The notes: a model not told the origin generated them from the sequence alone. A stretch of DNA of 64,000 bases from Epilithonimonas lactis (GCF_900110605.1 NZ_FOFI01000001.1:248001-312000), one strand, 5' to 3'; positions 25,626 to 34,731 are shown, numbered from the stretch's first letter. A program made the numbers and translations.

Positions 25626-26627
25626 TCAATAATCCAAAAGTCCCATACTGAATTCGTCGTAAGGCGCGCCAGTGTCGGTTCCTAAAGGTACAATACTTTC
25701 CAGTTTTGTAAGCTCATTTTCACTTAAAACAATATTTCCGGCTTCGATATTTTGTTCAAGATATTTTCTGCGTTTCGTTCCTGGAATCGGAATAATGCCT
25801 TTGCTGATAATCCACGCCAGAGCCAATTGTGACGAAGTAATTCCTTTTTCTTTAGCCAGACTTTCAATCGCTTCCACCAGTTCAATATTCTTATGAAAAT
25901 GTTGTTCTTGGAAGCGTGGAATTCCTCTTCTGAAATCATTCTCCGGCAAATCATCAATTGAACGGATTTGTCCCGACAAAAATCCTCTTCCCAATGGAGA
26001 ATACGCCACAAAACCAATTCCCAGTTCATTCAAAGTTTTGATAACGCCTTTCTCTTCAACCGTTCTTTCAAACAAAGAATATTCACTTTGAACTGCCGTG
26101 ATGGGATGAACGGCGTGTGCTTTTTTGACCGTCTCAGAAGAAACTTCAGACAATCCAATGTAACCGATTTTGCCTTCCTTCACCAAATCGCTCATCGCGC
26201 CAACCGTTTCCTCAACCGGAACATTTTTATCCAGACGATGCATATAATATAGGTCAATGTAATCAGTTTTTAAATTTTTCAGCGAACGTTCAACCGATTT
26301 TTTCATATAATCTTTCTGTCCGTTGATTTTCCAAGTCACTTGCTCATTGTCGTCAATTTCCCAACCGAATTTAGTCGCGATAATGTATTTGTCACGATTG
26401 CCTTTAATGGCTTTTGCAATCAATCGTTCGTTCTCAAAAGGGCCGTACAAATCTGCTGTGTCGAGAAAATTTCCGCCCAATTCCAAAGAACGGTGAATGG
26501 TTGCAATCGCTTCTTTCTCATCAGTTTTGCCGTACATATCGGCATCGCCAAAACCTGTCATTCCCATACATCCCAAACCGATATTCGGAATGATTAAACC
26601 TTGATTTCCTAATTTTACTTTATTCAT
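25626..26627 (-). CDS. Aldo/keto reductase
   Basis: This 333-aa TIM-barrel protein has the AKR tetrad. FLDTADLYGPFENERLIAKA carries Asp and Tyr, IATKFGWE carries Lys, and LYYMHRLDKNVPVEETVGAM carries His. The C-terminal cofactor region is IPIPGTKRRKYLEQNIEAGN. It is an NADPH-dependent carbonyl reductase of the YakC/AKR11-13 type. It is flanked on both sides by paralogous AraC regulators in the same orientation. Confidence 0.93.
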   Translation of the reverse strand: MNKVKLGNQGLIIPNIGLGCMGMTGFGDADMYGKTDEKEAIATIHRSLELGGNFLDTADLYGPFENERLIAKAIKGNRDKYIIATKFGWEIDDNEQVTWKINGQKDYMKKSVERSLKNLKTDYIDLYYMHRLDKNVPVEETVGAMSDLVKEGKIGYIGLSEVSSETVKKAHAVHPITAVQSEYSLFERTVEEKGVIKTLNELGIGFVAYSPLGRGFLSGQIRSIDDLPENDFRRGIPRFQEQHFHKNIELVEAIESLAKEKGITSSQLALAWIISKGIIPIPGTKRRKYLEQNIEAGNIVLSENELTKLESIVPLGTDTGAPYDEFSMGLLDY

Positions 26628-26730
26628 TTTTTCAGTATTAATATTGATAAAGCAAAGTTGAGCAGAAGTGAAGAATCCGATGTATGCAAAATGAAGATTG
26701 TCGTATGCAAATTACGGATTGATGTTTTTT

Positions 26731-27645
26731 TTAATTAAAAAACTTCCGAAACTCCAAAGGCGAAATATCCGTTTTAGCTTTAAACAATTTGCTGAAAGAC
26801 TGAGAATGCTCAAACCCCAGTTCGTACGCGATTTCACTTACTGAAAGTTCGGTGGTGGAGAGTTTTTCTTTGGCTTTCTCAATCAGTTTTTCGTGGATGT
26901 GTTGCTGTGTGGTTTGTCCGGTTAATTGCTTCAATAAACTTCCTAAATAATTGGTGGAGATATTCAGTTGTTCTGCAATGTAATTAGCGGTTGGTAAGCC
27001 TTTATCCATTACATTTTCATTAAAATAATCTTCCAGAATGATTTCTAATTTATCTAAAACCTGATGATTGGTCTTTTTTCGGGTAATAAACTGTCTTTGG
27101 TAAAATCTTTCGCAGTAATTTAAAATCACCTCAATCTGAGAGATAATAATACTTTGTGTAAACTGGTCAATTCCCGATTGGTATTCTTTTTCAATGCCTT
27201 TAAAAAGTCCAATTAACGTCTCTTCTTCCTTTTCAGATAGGAATAATGCTTCGTTCACATCATAACCGAAAAATTTGTAGTTATTAATGGTTTTTGCCAA
27301 AGGTGTATTCCAAATAAAATCTGGATGAAATGCCAAAAGATACCCTGAAGGTTTCGTTTCATATTTGCTGATTACCATTTTTACAACCTGCCTCGGCGCT
27401 ATAAGACACATCAGACCTTCATCAAAATCATACTGACCTTGCCCGTAATGAAGTTTCCCCTGAATATCTCTTTTGAAGCCCATAAAATACAAATCCTGAA
27501 CCCAGCTTATTTCGGATTCCTCGATTTGATACTCTACCAAACTGTAATCCACCAGACTGATGAGCGGATGCTGAGGTTTGGGCAATCCGGAAATCCTGTG
27601 AAATTCAGAAATGGTATCAATGGTGTATAATTTTCTGTTATTCAT
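26731..27645 (-). CDS. AraC family transcriptional regulator B
   Basis: This protein of about 304 aa starts at ATG 27645 (MNNRKLYTIDTISEFHRISG); the open frame extends to a TTG further upstream. It has a cupin-like sensor domain followed by an AraC double HTH containing IAEQLNISTNYLGSLLKQLT and TELSVSEIAYELGFEHSQSF. Its C-terminal 50 residues differ from regulator A (24515-25411) at only a few positions, marking a duplication. It lies just downstream of an SDR gene, with a strong hairpin between them. Confidence 0.9.
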   Translation of the reverse strand: MNNRKLYTIDTISEFHRISGLPKPQHPLISLVDYSLVEYQIEESEISWVQDLYFMGFKRDIQGKLHYGQGQYDFDEGLMCLIAPRQVVKMVISKYETKPSGYLLAFHPDFIWNTPLAKTINNYKFFGYDVNEALFLSEKEEETLIGLFKGIEKEYQSGIDQFTQSIIISQIEVILNYCERFYQRQFITRKKTNHQVLDKLEIILEDYFNENVMDKGLPTANYIAEQLNISTNYLGSLLKQLTGQTTQQHIHEKLIEKAKEKLSTTELSVSEIAYELGFEHSQSFSKLFKAKTDISPLEFRKFFN

Positions 27646-27658
27646 AATTTCAAAAGTT

Positions 27659-27687
27659 AAAGGCAACAGCAAGAAACTGTTGCCTTT
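27659..27687 (-). terminator. Intrinsic terminator after SDR gene
   Basis: AAAGGCAACAG pairs perfectly with CTGTTGCCTTT around a 7-nt loop, 6 bp past the SDR stop (minus strand). Confidence 0.7.
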
Positions 27688-27693
27688 ACAAAT

Positions 27694-28533
27694 TTAATAA
27701 TCTGTAGATGTACTTAGCGTTTTAAACTCAGAAATTTCGTTTTGAAGTGCATTTAATTTGTTTCCCGCAATTCCGAATGCATCAGAACCTAAAACCAAAT
27801 GTACAGGCGGATTTTCCAGTGCTACCAATTCCATCAATGCTACAGCTGCTTTTTCAGGGTCGCCGGGTTGATTTCCATTGATATCTTTTTCGTGTGCGGT
27901 CTGAAGTTGTCTTGCTACAGTGTATTCTTCCATTTCAGTTTTTGGTGTTCTGAGTGAACCGCCCGTTAAGAAATCAGTTCTGAAATAGCCAGGATAAACG
28001 ACGGTCGCGTTCACTCCAAATTCTTTTACTTCTGCAACCAAAGCTTCTGTGAATCCTACCACTGCAAACTTGGTAGCACAATAAATTCCCCAACCTGCAA
28101 ATTCTCCTGTCAATCCGCCAATTGAAGCGATGTTGATAATGAATCCACTTTTCTGTTCTCTTAAATAAGGCATTGTCTTTCTGATGATATTCAGAGAACC
28201 GAAAACGTTGGTATCGAAATTCTGACGGCTTTCCAAGTCTGAAATTTCTTCTAAAGTTCCCAACTGTCCGTAACCAGCGTTATTCACCACAACATCCAGT
28301 TTCCCGAATTTCTCTATTGATTTTGAAACCGCTGCCTCAACAGAGTTTTCGTTAATCAAATCAACTTCCAGCGGAAGAAATGATATATTTTCTTCACTGA
28401 CTGCCTTCTGAAGTTCAGCGATATTTCTGGAAGTTGCTGCCACAGAATGACCTTCTGCCAATAATCTTTTGACTAAAGTTAATCCTAAACCTTTTGAAGC
28501 TCCTGTCACGAACCATACTTTTTGTGTGTCCAT
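27694..28533 (-). CDS. SDR family oxidoreductase
   Basis: This 279-aa protein starts at ATG 28533 (MDTQKVWFVTGASKGLG); the open frame upstream to a TTG is not supported. Classical SDR motifs are TGASKGLG (cofactor loop), NNAGYGQLG, INIASIGG (catalytic Ser) and YCATKFAVVGF (YxxxK). It resembles the SDRs often paired with AraC regulators in Bacteroidetes, and AraC regulator B follows it directly. The substrate is unknown. Confidence 0.92.
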   Translation of the reverse strand: MDTQKVWFVTGASKGLGLTLVKRLLAEGHSVAATSRNIAELQKAVSEENISFLPLEVDLINENSVEAAVSKSIEKFGKLDVVVNNAGYGQLGTLEEISDLESRQNFDTNVFGSLNIIRKTMPYLREQKSGFIINIASIGGLTGEFAGWGIYCATKFAVVGFTEALVAEVKEFGVNATVVYPGYFRTDFLTGGSLRTPKTEMEEYTVARQLQTAHEKDINGNQPGDPEKAAVALMELVALENPPVHLVLGSDAFGIAGNKLNALQNEISEFKTLSTSTDY

Positions 28534-28651
28534 TTTTTTTATTTTTAATTGATTAATTTTTACATTACAAAGTTGGTCAGAATTCAAAAGCTAGATGTAG
28601 CTAAATCAATGCTTGTTGTAGCTGAAACACAGATTTGTAAAAGTGAAATTA

Positions 28652-28763
28652 TTTGGGCAGCTTATCCGCCTTCCGCTCCCAATCTTTTTTGCAGACGATT
28701 TCAGTTTAAATAGAAATTGATTCAAAGCAAAAAAGGATTTCCGCTCAAGTCGGGCTGCAATCG
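28652..28763 (-). repeat. Dispersed structured repeat, copy 3
   Basis: The minus strand opens GATTGCAGCCCGACTTGAGC, has GGAAATCCTTTTTTGC, an elongated central loop and AAAAAAGATTGGGAGCGG, and ends GGATAAGCTGCCCAAAT. It is very close to copies 4 and 6 apart from the loop length. It fills the middle of the 342-bp gap between two divergent SDR genes; I see nothing else there. Confidence 0.75.
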
Positions 28764-28875
28764 TATGACGTTCATATTTCGCGCATAACTTTTGTTAATT
28801 TCCAATACAAAATAAAAATCTAATTTTACCAAAGCCACAAATGATTTCACTTTTAATCTCAAAATCATTCAATTA

Positions 28876-29757
28876 ATGAATCCATATTCACAACCAATGT
28901 TGCGCGAAGACGCACTCAAAGATAAAGTTGCCATCGTTACAGGTGGCGGAAGCGGACTGGGAAAAGCAATGACCAAATATTTTCTTCAGCTCGGTGCAAA
29001 AGTCGTTATTACTTCCAGAAACCTAGAAAAACTTCAAGGAACTGCAAAAGAATTAGAGGAAGAAACTGGAGGAAAAGTCCTTTGCGTAGCCTGCGACGTC
29101 CGAAATTGGGATGAAGTAGAAGCGATGAAAGAAGCCACTTTGAAGGAATTTGGAAGGATTGATATTCTTTTGAACAACGCGGCTGGAAATTTCATTTCAC
29201 CAACTGAAAGATTGACACATTCCGCATTCGATTCTATTCTTGATATTGTTTTGAAAGGAACCAAAAACTGCACACTTTCCATTGGTAAATATTGGATAGA
29301 TAATAAAGTTTCGGGAACAGTTCTCAATATTGTAACCACTTACGCGTGGACAGGTTCGGCTTACGTCGTTCCATCCGCTTGTGCAAAAGCTGGCGTTTTG
29401 GCAATGACAAGAAGTTTAGCCGTGGAGTGGGGAAAATATAACATCCGCTTCAACGCAATTGCTCCAGGACCGTTTCCTACCAAAGGTGCTTGGGACAGAT
29501 TGCTACCCGGCGATATGAAAGATAAATTTGATTTGGCTAAAAAAAATCCACTCAAAAGAGTAGGGGAACATCAGGAATTAGCGAATCTTGCAGCTTATCT
29601 GGTTTCAGATTTTTCATCTTTCGTGAATGGCGAAGTTGTGACCATCGATGGTGGCGAGTGGCTTCAAGGTGCCGGCGAGTTCAATATGTTGGAGGATATT
29701 CCGCAGGAGATGTGGGATACTTTGGAAGCTATGATCAAAGCGAAGAAATCAAATTAA
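28876..29757 (+). CDS. SDR oxidoreductase, 2,4-dienoyl-CoA reductase-like
   Basis: This 293-aa protein has VAIVTGGGSGLGKAMTKYFL (cofactor loop), CDVRNWDEV, LLNNAAGNFISPTERL, VPSACAKAGVLAMTRSLAVE and NAIAPGPFPTKGAWDRL. The NNAAGNF and PGP(F/I)..(T)(K/E)G motifs, with SA.AKAG in place of YxxxK, are those of peroxisomal-type 2,4-dienoyl-CoA reductases. It probably acts in degradation of unsaturated fatty acids with NADPH. It stands alone, with a strong hairpin downstream. Confidence 0.88.
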   Translation: MNPYSQPMLREDALKDKVAIVTGGGSGLGKAMTKYFLQLGAKVVITSRNLEKLQGTAKELEEETGGKVLCVACDVRNWDEVEAMKEATLKEFGRIDILLNNAAGNFISPTERLTHSAFDSILDIVLKGTKNCTLSIGKYWIDNKVSGTVLNIVTTYAWTGSAYVVPSACAKAGVLAMTRSLAVEWGKYNIRFNAIAPGPFPTKGAWDRLLPGDMKDKFDLAKKNPLKRVGEHQELANLAAYLVSDFSSFVNGEVVTIDGGEWLQGAGEFNMLEDIPQEMWDTLEAMIKAKKSN

Positions 29758-29829
29758 TTAAATTCGATTTATATCAAAATTAATATACTACGCATGCTGT
29801 CACTTGATAGCACGCGTGCCAAGAACCAA

Positions 29830-29870
29830 AACCACACGTGAAGTTTGCCAACAGCACGCGTGGTTTTTTT
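29830..29870 (+). terminator. Intrinsic terminator after dienoyl-CoA-reductase-like gene
   Basis: AACCACACGTG (29830-29840) pairs with CACGCGTGGTT (29855-29865), with one mismatch, followed by T7. The upstream word AGCACGCGTG at about 29809 repeats part of the 3' arm, so two alternative folds are possible. Confidence 0.75.
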
Positions 29871-29957
29871 ATGTTGTTAATGAGACTTCATTCCAATGAT
29901 GTAACAAGTTCCGGATTTTATTGACTAATTTTATTTTAATAATAAATCTATTCCTCA

Positions 29958-32156
29958 ATGAAATTCAAAATTCCAACACTTCTTTCTGCGGTTGCGATAT
30001 TTGCTTTCTCAGCAAATAGCTACGCGCAGGAAATGCCTGCCTACAGCTACACCGAAGCTTTCAAACCCTTGTTCTATCCTCAGACCGGAACAGAAACGCG
30101 CTCTGCAAGCGGACAACCTGGCCACAAATATTGGCAAAACTCAGCGGATTATCAACTCAATGTAAGCCTTGATGCTGCTAAAAATGAGATCACAGGTTCA
30201 GCAGAGATCACTTACACGAATAACAGTCCTGATCAATTGGGATTTCTTTGGTTGCAATTGGACCAGAATCTTTTTGCAAAGGATTCCAGAGGTAATGCGG
30301 TAGTGCCACTTTCCGGAAGTAGAAATGGTGCACACGGCGAAGAGTTTGATGGCGGTTACAAGATCAAATCTGTAACATACGATGGTAAAGATGTGAAATA
30401 CACCATCACCGATACTAGAATGCAGATCGATCTTCCGAAAGACCTGAAAGCAAACGGCGGTGTTGCAAAATTGAAGATCGAATATTCTTTCCTATCACCA
30501 AAATATGGTTCCGACAGAATGGGTGTTGAAGATACGAAGAACGGAAAGATCTTCACGATGGCGCAGTGGTATCCAAGAATGTCTGTCTATGATGACGTTT
30601 TGGGTTGGAACACTTCACCATATTTAGGAGCTTCAGAATTTTATTTAGAATACGGCATTTTATCCGCGAACATCACGGTTCCTGCCAATCAATATGTGGT
30701 GGCTTCCGGTGAGCTATTAAATGAAAAAGAAGTTTACAGCAAAGAAGAGATCAGCCGCTGGAATCAGGCGAGAAGCAGCGACAAAACAGTTGCGATCCGC
30801 CCAGAATCTGAATTGGGAAAAAATAGTGCGAGCGGAACCAAAACCTGGAAATTCAAAATAGAAAATGCAAGGGATTTTGCTTGGGCATCATCAGCAGCTT
30901 TCATTTTGGATGCAGCGAGGATCAACTTGCCAAGTGGCAAAAAATCTTTGGCGATCTCCGCTTATCCAGTAGAAAGTGCTGGCGAAAAAGCGTGGGGAAG
31001 ATCTACGGAATATACCAAAGCTTCCATCGAGCATTACTCAGGAAAATGGTTTGAATATCCTTATCCAGCAGCGACCAACGTTGCCGGAAACGAAGGCGGA
31101 ATGGAATATCCAGGAATTGTCTTCTGTCATATGAGTTCCAAAGGCGAAAGTCTGTGGGGCGTTACCGATCACGAGTTTGGTCACACTTGGTTTCCGATGA
31201 TCGTAGGTTCCAATGAGAGATTGTTCGCTTGGATGGACGAAGGTTTCAATACTTTCATCAATGAAGGTTCTACCGCAGCTTTCAACAATGGGGAATATTA
31301 CCACAAGCAAGATATCGGCAAAATGGGCTCATTTGTATTGAATGACAACTACGAACAGATCATGGTTGGTCCAGATAATATGAAGGAAAGAAGCATCGGT
31401 GTTTTGGCTTACTTCAAACCAGGATTGGGATTGGGGATTTTGAGAGAAACGATTTTAGGTCCTGAGAAGTTTGATAAAGCGTTCAAAACTTATGTGGCAA
31501 GATGGGCGTTCAAACACCCGACACCTTGGGATTTCTTCCACACAATGGAGAATGTTTCCGGAGAAGAGCTGAACTGGTTCTGGAGAGGTTGGTTCATCAA
31601 CAAGTGGAAAGTGGATCAGGCTGTGAAATCGGTAAAACCTTTCAATGGCGATTACAAAAACGGTGCGCAAATTACAGTGGAAAATCTTGGTCAATTGCCT
31701 ATGCCGACAACGGTTGAATTGACCTTCAAAGATGGAACAAAGCAGGTGGTGAAATTGCCTGTTGAGGTTTGGAAACGCAACACAGAATGGACCTTCAAAG
31801 TGAATTCTACCAAAGAAGTAAGTGAGGTGAAATTGGATCCAGCGTCTGGGGTTCCGGATATCAATCCTAAAAACAATGTTTGGACCTCAGCGCAAGCAGC
31901 TCCGGTAGAAAAAGTGAATATGAAAGAATTCGCAGGAACTTTCAGCACCAAAGAAGTACCGTTGAAACTGACTTTCACAGAGAAAGGAGGCCAATTGTAC
32001 GGACAAGCAACAGGTCAGCCAGAGTTTCCTTTGGAATATTTGGGAGAGAGCAAATTCTCTTTTGAGCAGGCAGATGTTACCATCACATTTAGCAAAGACA
32101 AGAAAAGTATTGATTTTTCACAAGGCGGAAAAGCATTCAAATTCAATAAAGAATAA
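29958..32156 (+). CDS. M1 family metallopeptidase, secreted
   Basis: This 732-aa protein has a signal peptide (ending SANSYAQ). The gluzincin site is HEFGH at 405-409, with the third zinc ligand Glu428 in [10 protein letters not shown], and [10 protein letters not shown] is the M1 substrate motif (GxMEN variant). The beta-rich N-terminal domain begins near [20 protein letters not shown]. The last 100 residues form an additional small beta domain ([20 protein letters not shown]). It is probably a periplasmic or surface aminopeptidase. It ends with a strong terminator. Confidence 0.93.
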   Translation: MKFKIPTLLSAVAIFAFSANSYAQEMPAYSYTEAFKPLFYPQTGTETRSASGQPGHKYWQNSADYQLNVSLDAAKNEITGSAEITYTNNSPDQLGFLWLQLDQNLFAKDSRGNAVVPLSGSRNGAHGEEFDGGYKIKSVTYDGKDVKYTITDTRMQIDLPKDLKANGGVAKLKIEYSFLSPKYGSDRMGVEDTKNGKIFTMAQWYPRMSVYDDVLGWNTSPYLGASEFYLEYGILSANITVPANQYVVASGELLNEKEVYSKEEISRWNQARSSDKTVAIRPESELGKNSASGTKTWKFKIENARDFAWASSAAFILDAARINLPSGKKSLAISAYPVESAGEKAWGRSTEYTKASIEHYSGKWFEYPYPAATNVAGNEGGMEYPGIVFCHMSSKGESLWGVTDHEFGHTWFPMIVGSNERLFAWMDEGFNTFINEGSTAAFNNGEYYHKQDIGKMGSFVLNDNYEQIMVGPDNMKERSIGVLAYFKPGLGLGILRETILGPEKFDKAFKTYVARWAFKHPTPWDFFHTMENVSGEELNWFWRGWFINKWKVDQAVKSVKPFNGDYKNGAQITVENLGQLPMPTTVELTFKDGTKQVVKLPVEVWKRNTEWTFKVNSTKEVSEVKLDPASGVPDINPKNNVWTSAQAAPVEKVNMKEFAGTFSTKEVPLKLTFTEKGGQLYGQATGQPEFPLEYLGESKFSFEQADVTITFSKDKKSIDFSQGGKAFKFNKE

Positions 32157-32176
32157 GTTGATTATACTTGAAATAA

Positions 32177-32206
32177 AAAAAGCTCCGAAATTATTCGGAG
32201 CTTTTT
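32177..32206 (+). terminator. Intrinsic terminator after M1 peptidase gene
   Basis: AAAAAGCTCCGAA, loop ATTA, TTCGGAGCTTTTT: a perfect 13-bp stem. Confidence 0.9.
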
Positions 32207-32236
32207 GCTTTTATAGTTTTTTGAACGCTGAATCTT

Positions 32237-32326
32237 AGCAGCCCGGCTTGAGTGGAAATCCTTTTTTGCGGCTGGAAAAGCAAGGCAAAAAGATTGGGAA
32301 CGGAAGACGGATAAAGCTGCCCAAAT
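32237..32326 (+). repeat. Dispersed structured repeat, copy 4
   Basis: It opens CAGCCCGGCTTGAGTGGAAA followed by TCCTTTTTTGC, has GCAAAAAGATTGGGAACGG near the middle, and ends GACGGATAAAGCTGCCCAAA. AATC.TTTTTGC pairs with GCAAAAA.GATT, and GGCTT pairs with AAGCT, giving a nested stem. Confidence 0.75.
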
Positions 32327-32330
32327 AATT

Positions 32331-33452
32331 TTACAGAGCTACCATTTCCGTCACCTCCACATCATATCCAGAAATTACTGGTTTGATATTCGGATTCTGC
32401 GTGATCACTTTGAATTTGTTGATTCCAAGATCTTTCAAAATTTGAGTTCCAATGCCATAATCGCGGAAGTTTGGTGCGATTGTCGGGAGCTCGCTGGTTC
32501 CATCTTGATAATTAAGGAAATGCTGAAGTTTGCTCAACGTGTTCTCTTTGTTGGAAACATTATTGATGAAGACCACGGCGCCTTTCCCTTCAGAATTGAT
32601 GAGGTCCACCACACGCTGCATCAACGGATGTTCGCCATTGGAAAGTCTGCTCAACACATCAAAATATGAACTCGAAGATTGAACCCTGACCAAGACAGAT
32701 TCGTCTGGCGTCCAAGTTCCCGTCGTCAATGCAAAGTGGATCTGCTCCGTCGGTTTTTCCTCGAAAACATAGAATTTGAAATCCCCGAAATGCGTTTTGA
32801 TATCACGCTCCTCGATTCTTTCCACCAGGTCACCTTGTCTCAGTCTGTAATGGATCAGGTCTTCTATGGAAACCACTTTCAGTCCGTGTTTCTGTCCAAA
32901 TTCCAGCAAGTCTGGCATTCTCGCCATATCGCCGTCATCCTTCATGATCTCGCAAATCACGCCGCCTTCTTTCAGTCCGGCCAATCTTGTCAGGTCGATC
33001 GCAGCTTCTGTATGTCCGGCTCTTTTCAGTACGCCACCTTCCTTTGCGCGAAGCGGGAAGATGTGTCCAGGTCTCATCAGGTCGCCAGGTTTGGTGTTTG
33101 GGTCCATAATGGCCAAAATCGTCTTCGCACGGTCACCGGCAGAGATCCCTGTCGTAGCACCTTTTCCAAGCAGATCCACAGAAACGGTAAACGCAGTTTC
33201 CTTCGGATCGGTAGAATTGGCCACCATCGAGTTCAGTTCCAGTTCGTCACATCTTTTCTCGGTCAGCGGCATACAGATCAGACCTCTCGCGTGGATGGTC
33301 ATAAAGTTGATCATCTCCGTCGTAGTGAGTTCTGCAGCAGCAAGAAGGTCACCTTCGTTCTCACGGTCCTCGTCATCTACCACGATGATCATTTTCCCGT
33401 TTTTAAGGTCTTCCAATGCTTCCGCTATCGTATTTAGTTGGATCTTATCCAT
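32331..33452 (-). CDS. ribB: 3,4-dihydroxy-2-butanone-4-phosphate synthase with degenerate GTP cyclohydrolase II domain
   Basis: This protein of about 373 aa starts at ATG 33452 (MDKIQLNTIAEALEDLKNGK). The N-terminal RibB domain is intact, with VDDEDRENEGDLLAAAE, STDPKETAFTVSVDL, GISAGDRAKTI and RPGHIFPLRAKEGGVLKRAGHTEA. The C-terminal half has RibA ancestry, but the zinc motif S-E-C...C-x-C is replaced by VRVQSSSSYFDVLS and the catalytic region is unrecognisable. Only the RibB reaction (from ribulose 5-phosphate) is expected. The stand-alone RibA at 12380-12976 would complete the pathway. A minus-strand TATCTTTG -7 box is at 33471-33478. Confidence 0.92.
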   Translation of the reverse strand: MDKIQLNTIAEALEDLKNGKMIIVVDDEDRENEGDLLAAAELTTTEMINFMTIHARGLICMPLTEKRCDELELNSMVANSTDPKETAFTVSVDLLGKGATTGISAGDRAKTILAIMDPNTKPGDLMRPGHIFPLRAKEGGVLKRAGHTEAAIDLTRLAGLKEGGVICEIMKDDGDMARMPDLLEFGQKHGLKVVSIEDLIHYRLRQGDLVERIEERDIKTHFGDFKFYVFEEKPTEQIHFALTTGTWTPDESVLVRVQSSSSYFDVLSRLSNGEHPLMQRVVDLINSEGKGAVVFINNVSNKENTLSKLQHFLNYQDGTSELPTIAPNFRDYGIGTQILKDLGINKFKVITQNPNIKPVISGYDVEVTEMVAL

Positions 33453-33470
33453 TGTGCTAAAATTTTTTTG

Positions 33471-33478
33471 CAAAGATA
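33471..33478 (-). promoter_or_regulatory. -7 box (TATCTTTG) of ribB gene
   Basis: The box fits TAnnTTTG exactly on the minus strand, about 19 bp upstream of the ATG at 33452. No clear -33 element is visible. Confidence 0.5.
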
Positions 33479-33542
33479 CTTATTTAGAACGTAAATAAAG
33501 ATTGTAAAAACCGATTAAAGATATGTAGAACGTGTCTATTTT

Positions 33543-33632
33543 TTGGAGCCGGGAACCTGCTGTCCGCTGCAATTCCTCGCGCCAGGCTTTGTCCAAGGCT
33601 TGCTGTGGGATTTCCACTACCATCAGGGCTAG
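33543..33632 (-). repeat. Dispersed structured repeat, copy 5
   Basis: On the minus strand it opens TAGCCCTGATGGTAGTGG, then AAATCCCACAGCAAGCC, and ends AGCAGGTTCCCGGCTCC. It is a close match to copy 1 at 2682-2771 over the whole length. With copy 1 it forms a subfamily lacking the T-run stem. Confidence 0.75.
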
Positions 33633-33704
33633 GAGACGTTTGGTCTATTAATCAACATTTTACCGTGGCTGAAAACTTTTTTTTGAAATTAAAAGCCGAT
33701 AAAA

Positions 33705-33734
33705 TTTGAAATTTGAAAAAAAACACTAAATTTG
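33705..33734 (+). promoter_or_regulatory. Consensus promoter of tRNA-Cys
   Basis: TTTG at 33705-33708, an 18-bp spacer and TAAATTTG at 33727-33734; the tRNA begins 15 nt later. Confidence 0.75.
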
Positions 33735-33748
33735 CAATCCAAGAAAAC

Positions 33749-33819
33749 GGTGCTTTGGCCGAGCGGCTAGGCAGTGGTCTGCAACACCATCTACAGCGGT
33801 TCGAATCCGCTAGGCACCT
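33749..33819 (+). tRNA. tRNA-Cys (GCA)
   Basis: This 71-nt gene has acceptor GGTGCTT pairing with AGGCACC (one G-T), the D arm, an anticodon stem around CTGCAAC with anticodon GCA, and a T arm GCGGTTCGAATCCGC. The discriminator U73 is the main cysteine identity base. The CCA is not encoded. The last nucleotides of the gene, from 33808 on, form the left attachment repeat of an integrated element and are duplicated at 40831. The gene itself is intact because the element carries the same 3' end. Confidence 0.95.
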
Positions 33820-33841
33820 CACTGGTAAACCCTAATTCATT
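33808..33841 (+). repeat. attL: 34-bp direct repeat at tRNA-Cys 3' end
   Basis: CGCTAGGCACCTCACTGG onward, 34 bases, is repeated exactly at 40831-40864. After a short variable stretch both copies again share AATGTTTTAGGG followed by a T-run. The repeat therefore spans the tRNA 3' end and most of its terminator. The distance between copies is 7023 bp. Confidence 0.9.
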
Positions 33842-33866
33842 AGTTTATAATGTTTTAGGGTTTTTT
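33827..33866 (+). terminator. tRNA-Cys terminator within attL
   Basis: AAACCCTAA (33827-33835) pairs with TTAGGGTTT (33855-33863), followed by T. The same fold recurs at attR (about 40850-40889), so the element brings or duplicates a working terminator on integration. Confidence 0.8.
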
Positions 33867-33876
33867 GTTTCTCAAT

Positions 33877-33897
33877 AATTCCAACCAAATTCCAACC
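33877..33897 (+). repeat. 21-bp element-internal repeat, left copy
   Basis: AATTCCAACCAAATTCCAAC plus C: two abutting ATTCCAACC words. The identical 21 bp is at 40692-40712, inside the other end of the element. Candidate integrase arm-type sites. Confidence 0.65.
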
Positions 33898-34042
33898 ATT
33901 TGAAAAAAGTGTGTTTTATTTCTTTTTTATGGACTCCGAAAATTCCGAAACATATTGAAACATTATTACATCAGTTAATTGTTAGACTTGTCTAATTTTT
34001 TATATTTTACTCACGGGTGTACAGATAGTGGAATATAGATAA

Positions 34043-34636
34043 TTACATCAAAAAAGACCGCTTAAAATCTTCAATACTTGTATTTTCTTTTTGCTCTATC
34101 ATTTTCATTAACTTCAAGTATCTTTTTGTTGGACTTCCGTTGTAGTGGGTTTTGAAATGTTTGCTGTACAATTTTTCATAAACCTCATCGTTTAATAAAA
34201 TTCCAAATCTTTTGCTCCAATCTCTCATTTTTTTAGATTCCAATTGTTTTTGATACATCAAATTTGGATTGGCGGAACGGTGTTTAAAATAACCGTTAAT
34301 CAAATGTAATTTTCTGCAAACTCTTGCGGTCTTTGGACAAACGAAAAACCATAATTTTCCATTTCCCAAATTTGATGGTCTTGTGATGAGTTGGGCGGTG
34401 TATCTTATCTTCTCTGTATCTCGATATGTATAATCAAATGTAATTGAGCCGTTATTTTCCCCCGTATGAATAGATACGGATATTGAACCGTTGTTTTCTT
34501 TGGTGTTGCGGTTCGTCCAGTTTATCGTTGTAGTTACGAAATTATCGGGTGTTAATAATTTCATTCGTTTCAAATCTGCAATTGAAATCATTTTTAATCT
34601 TTCAATCTCTGTTGGATAGGTGGCGTATCTTCCCAT
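34043..34636 (-). CDS. Hypothetical protein with Cys-rich motif
   Basis: This 197-aa basic protein has no signal peptide. A beta-rich N-terminal half (SISVSIHTGENNGSITFDYT) is followed by LWFFVCPKTARVCRKLHLIN, then GYFKHRSANPNLMYQKQLES and a helical C-terminus. The C-x6-C plus K-H-R cluster suggests a small zinc- or nucleic-acid-binding unit; similar C..(T)..RC..L....G.F.HR patterns occur in unnamed Bacteroidetes mobile-element proteins. It is the leftmost gene of the element. The function is unknown. Confidence 0.65.
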   Translation of the reverse strand: MGRYATYPTEIERLKMISIADLKRMKLLTPDNFVTTTINWTNRNTKENNGSISVSIHTGENNGSITFDYTYRDTEKIRYTAQLITRPSNLGNGKLWFFVCPKTARVCRKLHLINGYFKHRSANPNLMYQKQLESKKMRDWSKRFGILLNDEVYEKLYSKHFKTHYNGSPTKRYLKLMKMIEQKENTSIEDFKRSFLM

Positions 34637-34709
34637 ATAGTAAGTTTACTCTAAGATACGAAACCTAAATTATTAAGGAAAACCATAATTTCCAGTTTAA
34701 AAGTTTAAT

Positions 34710-34717
34710 TACATTTG
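34710..34717 (+). promoter_or_regulatory. -7 box (TACATTTG) of DUF4468-like gene
   Basis: Exact TAnnTTTG match 14 bp before ATG 34732; the -33 element is not clear. The leader would be very short. Confidence 0.45.
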
Positions 34718-34731
34718 CTGAAAAATAAACT

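Noticed and set aside
32331-33452. Bifunctional RibBA
   Set aside because: The RibA half lacks its zinc ligands, so calling it bifunctional would overstate what the sequence supports.
32679-33498. Two long plus-strand open frames
   Set aside because: Both are antisense to the ribB gene, which has unmistakable conserved motifs on the minus strand.
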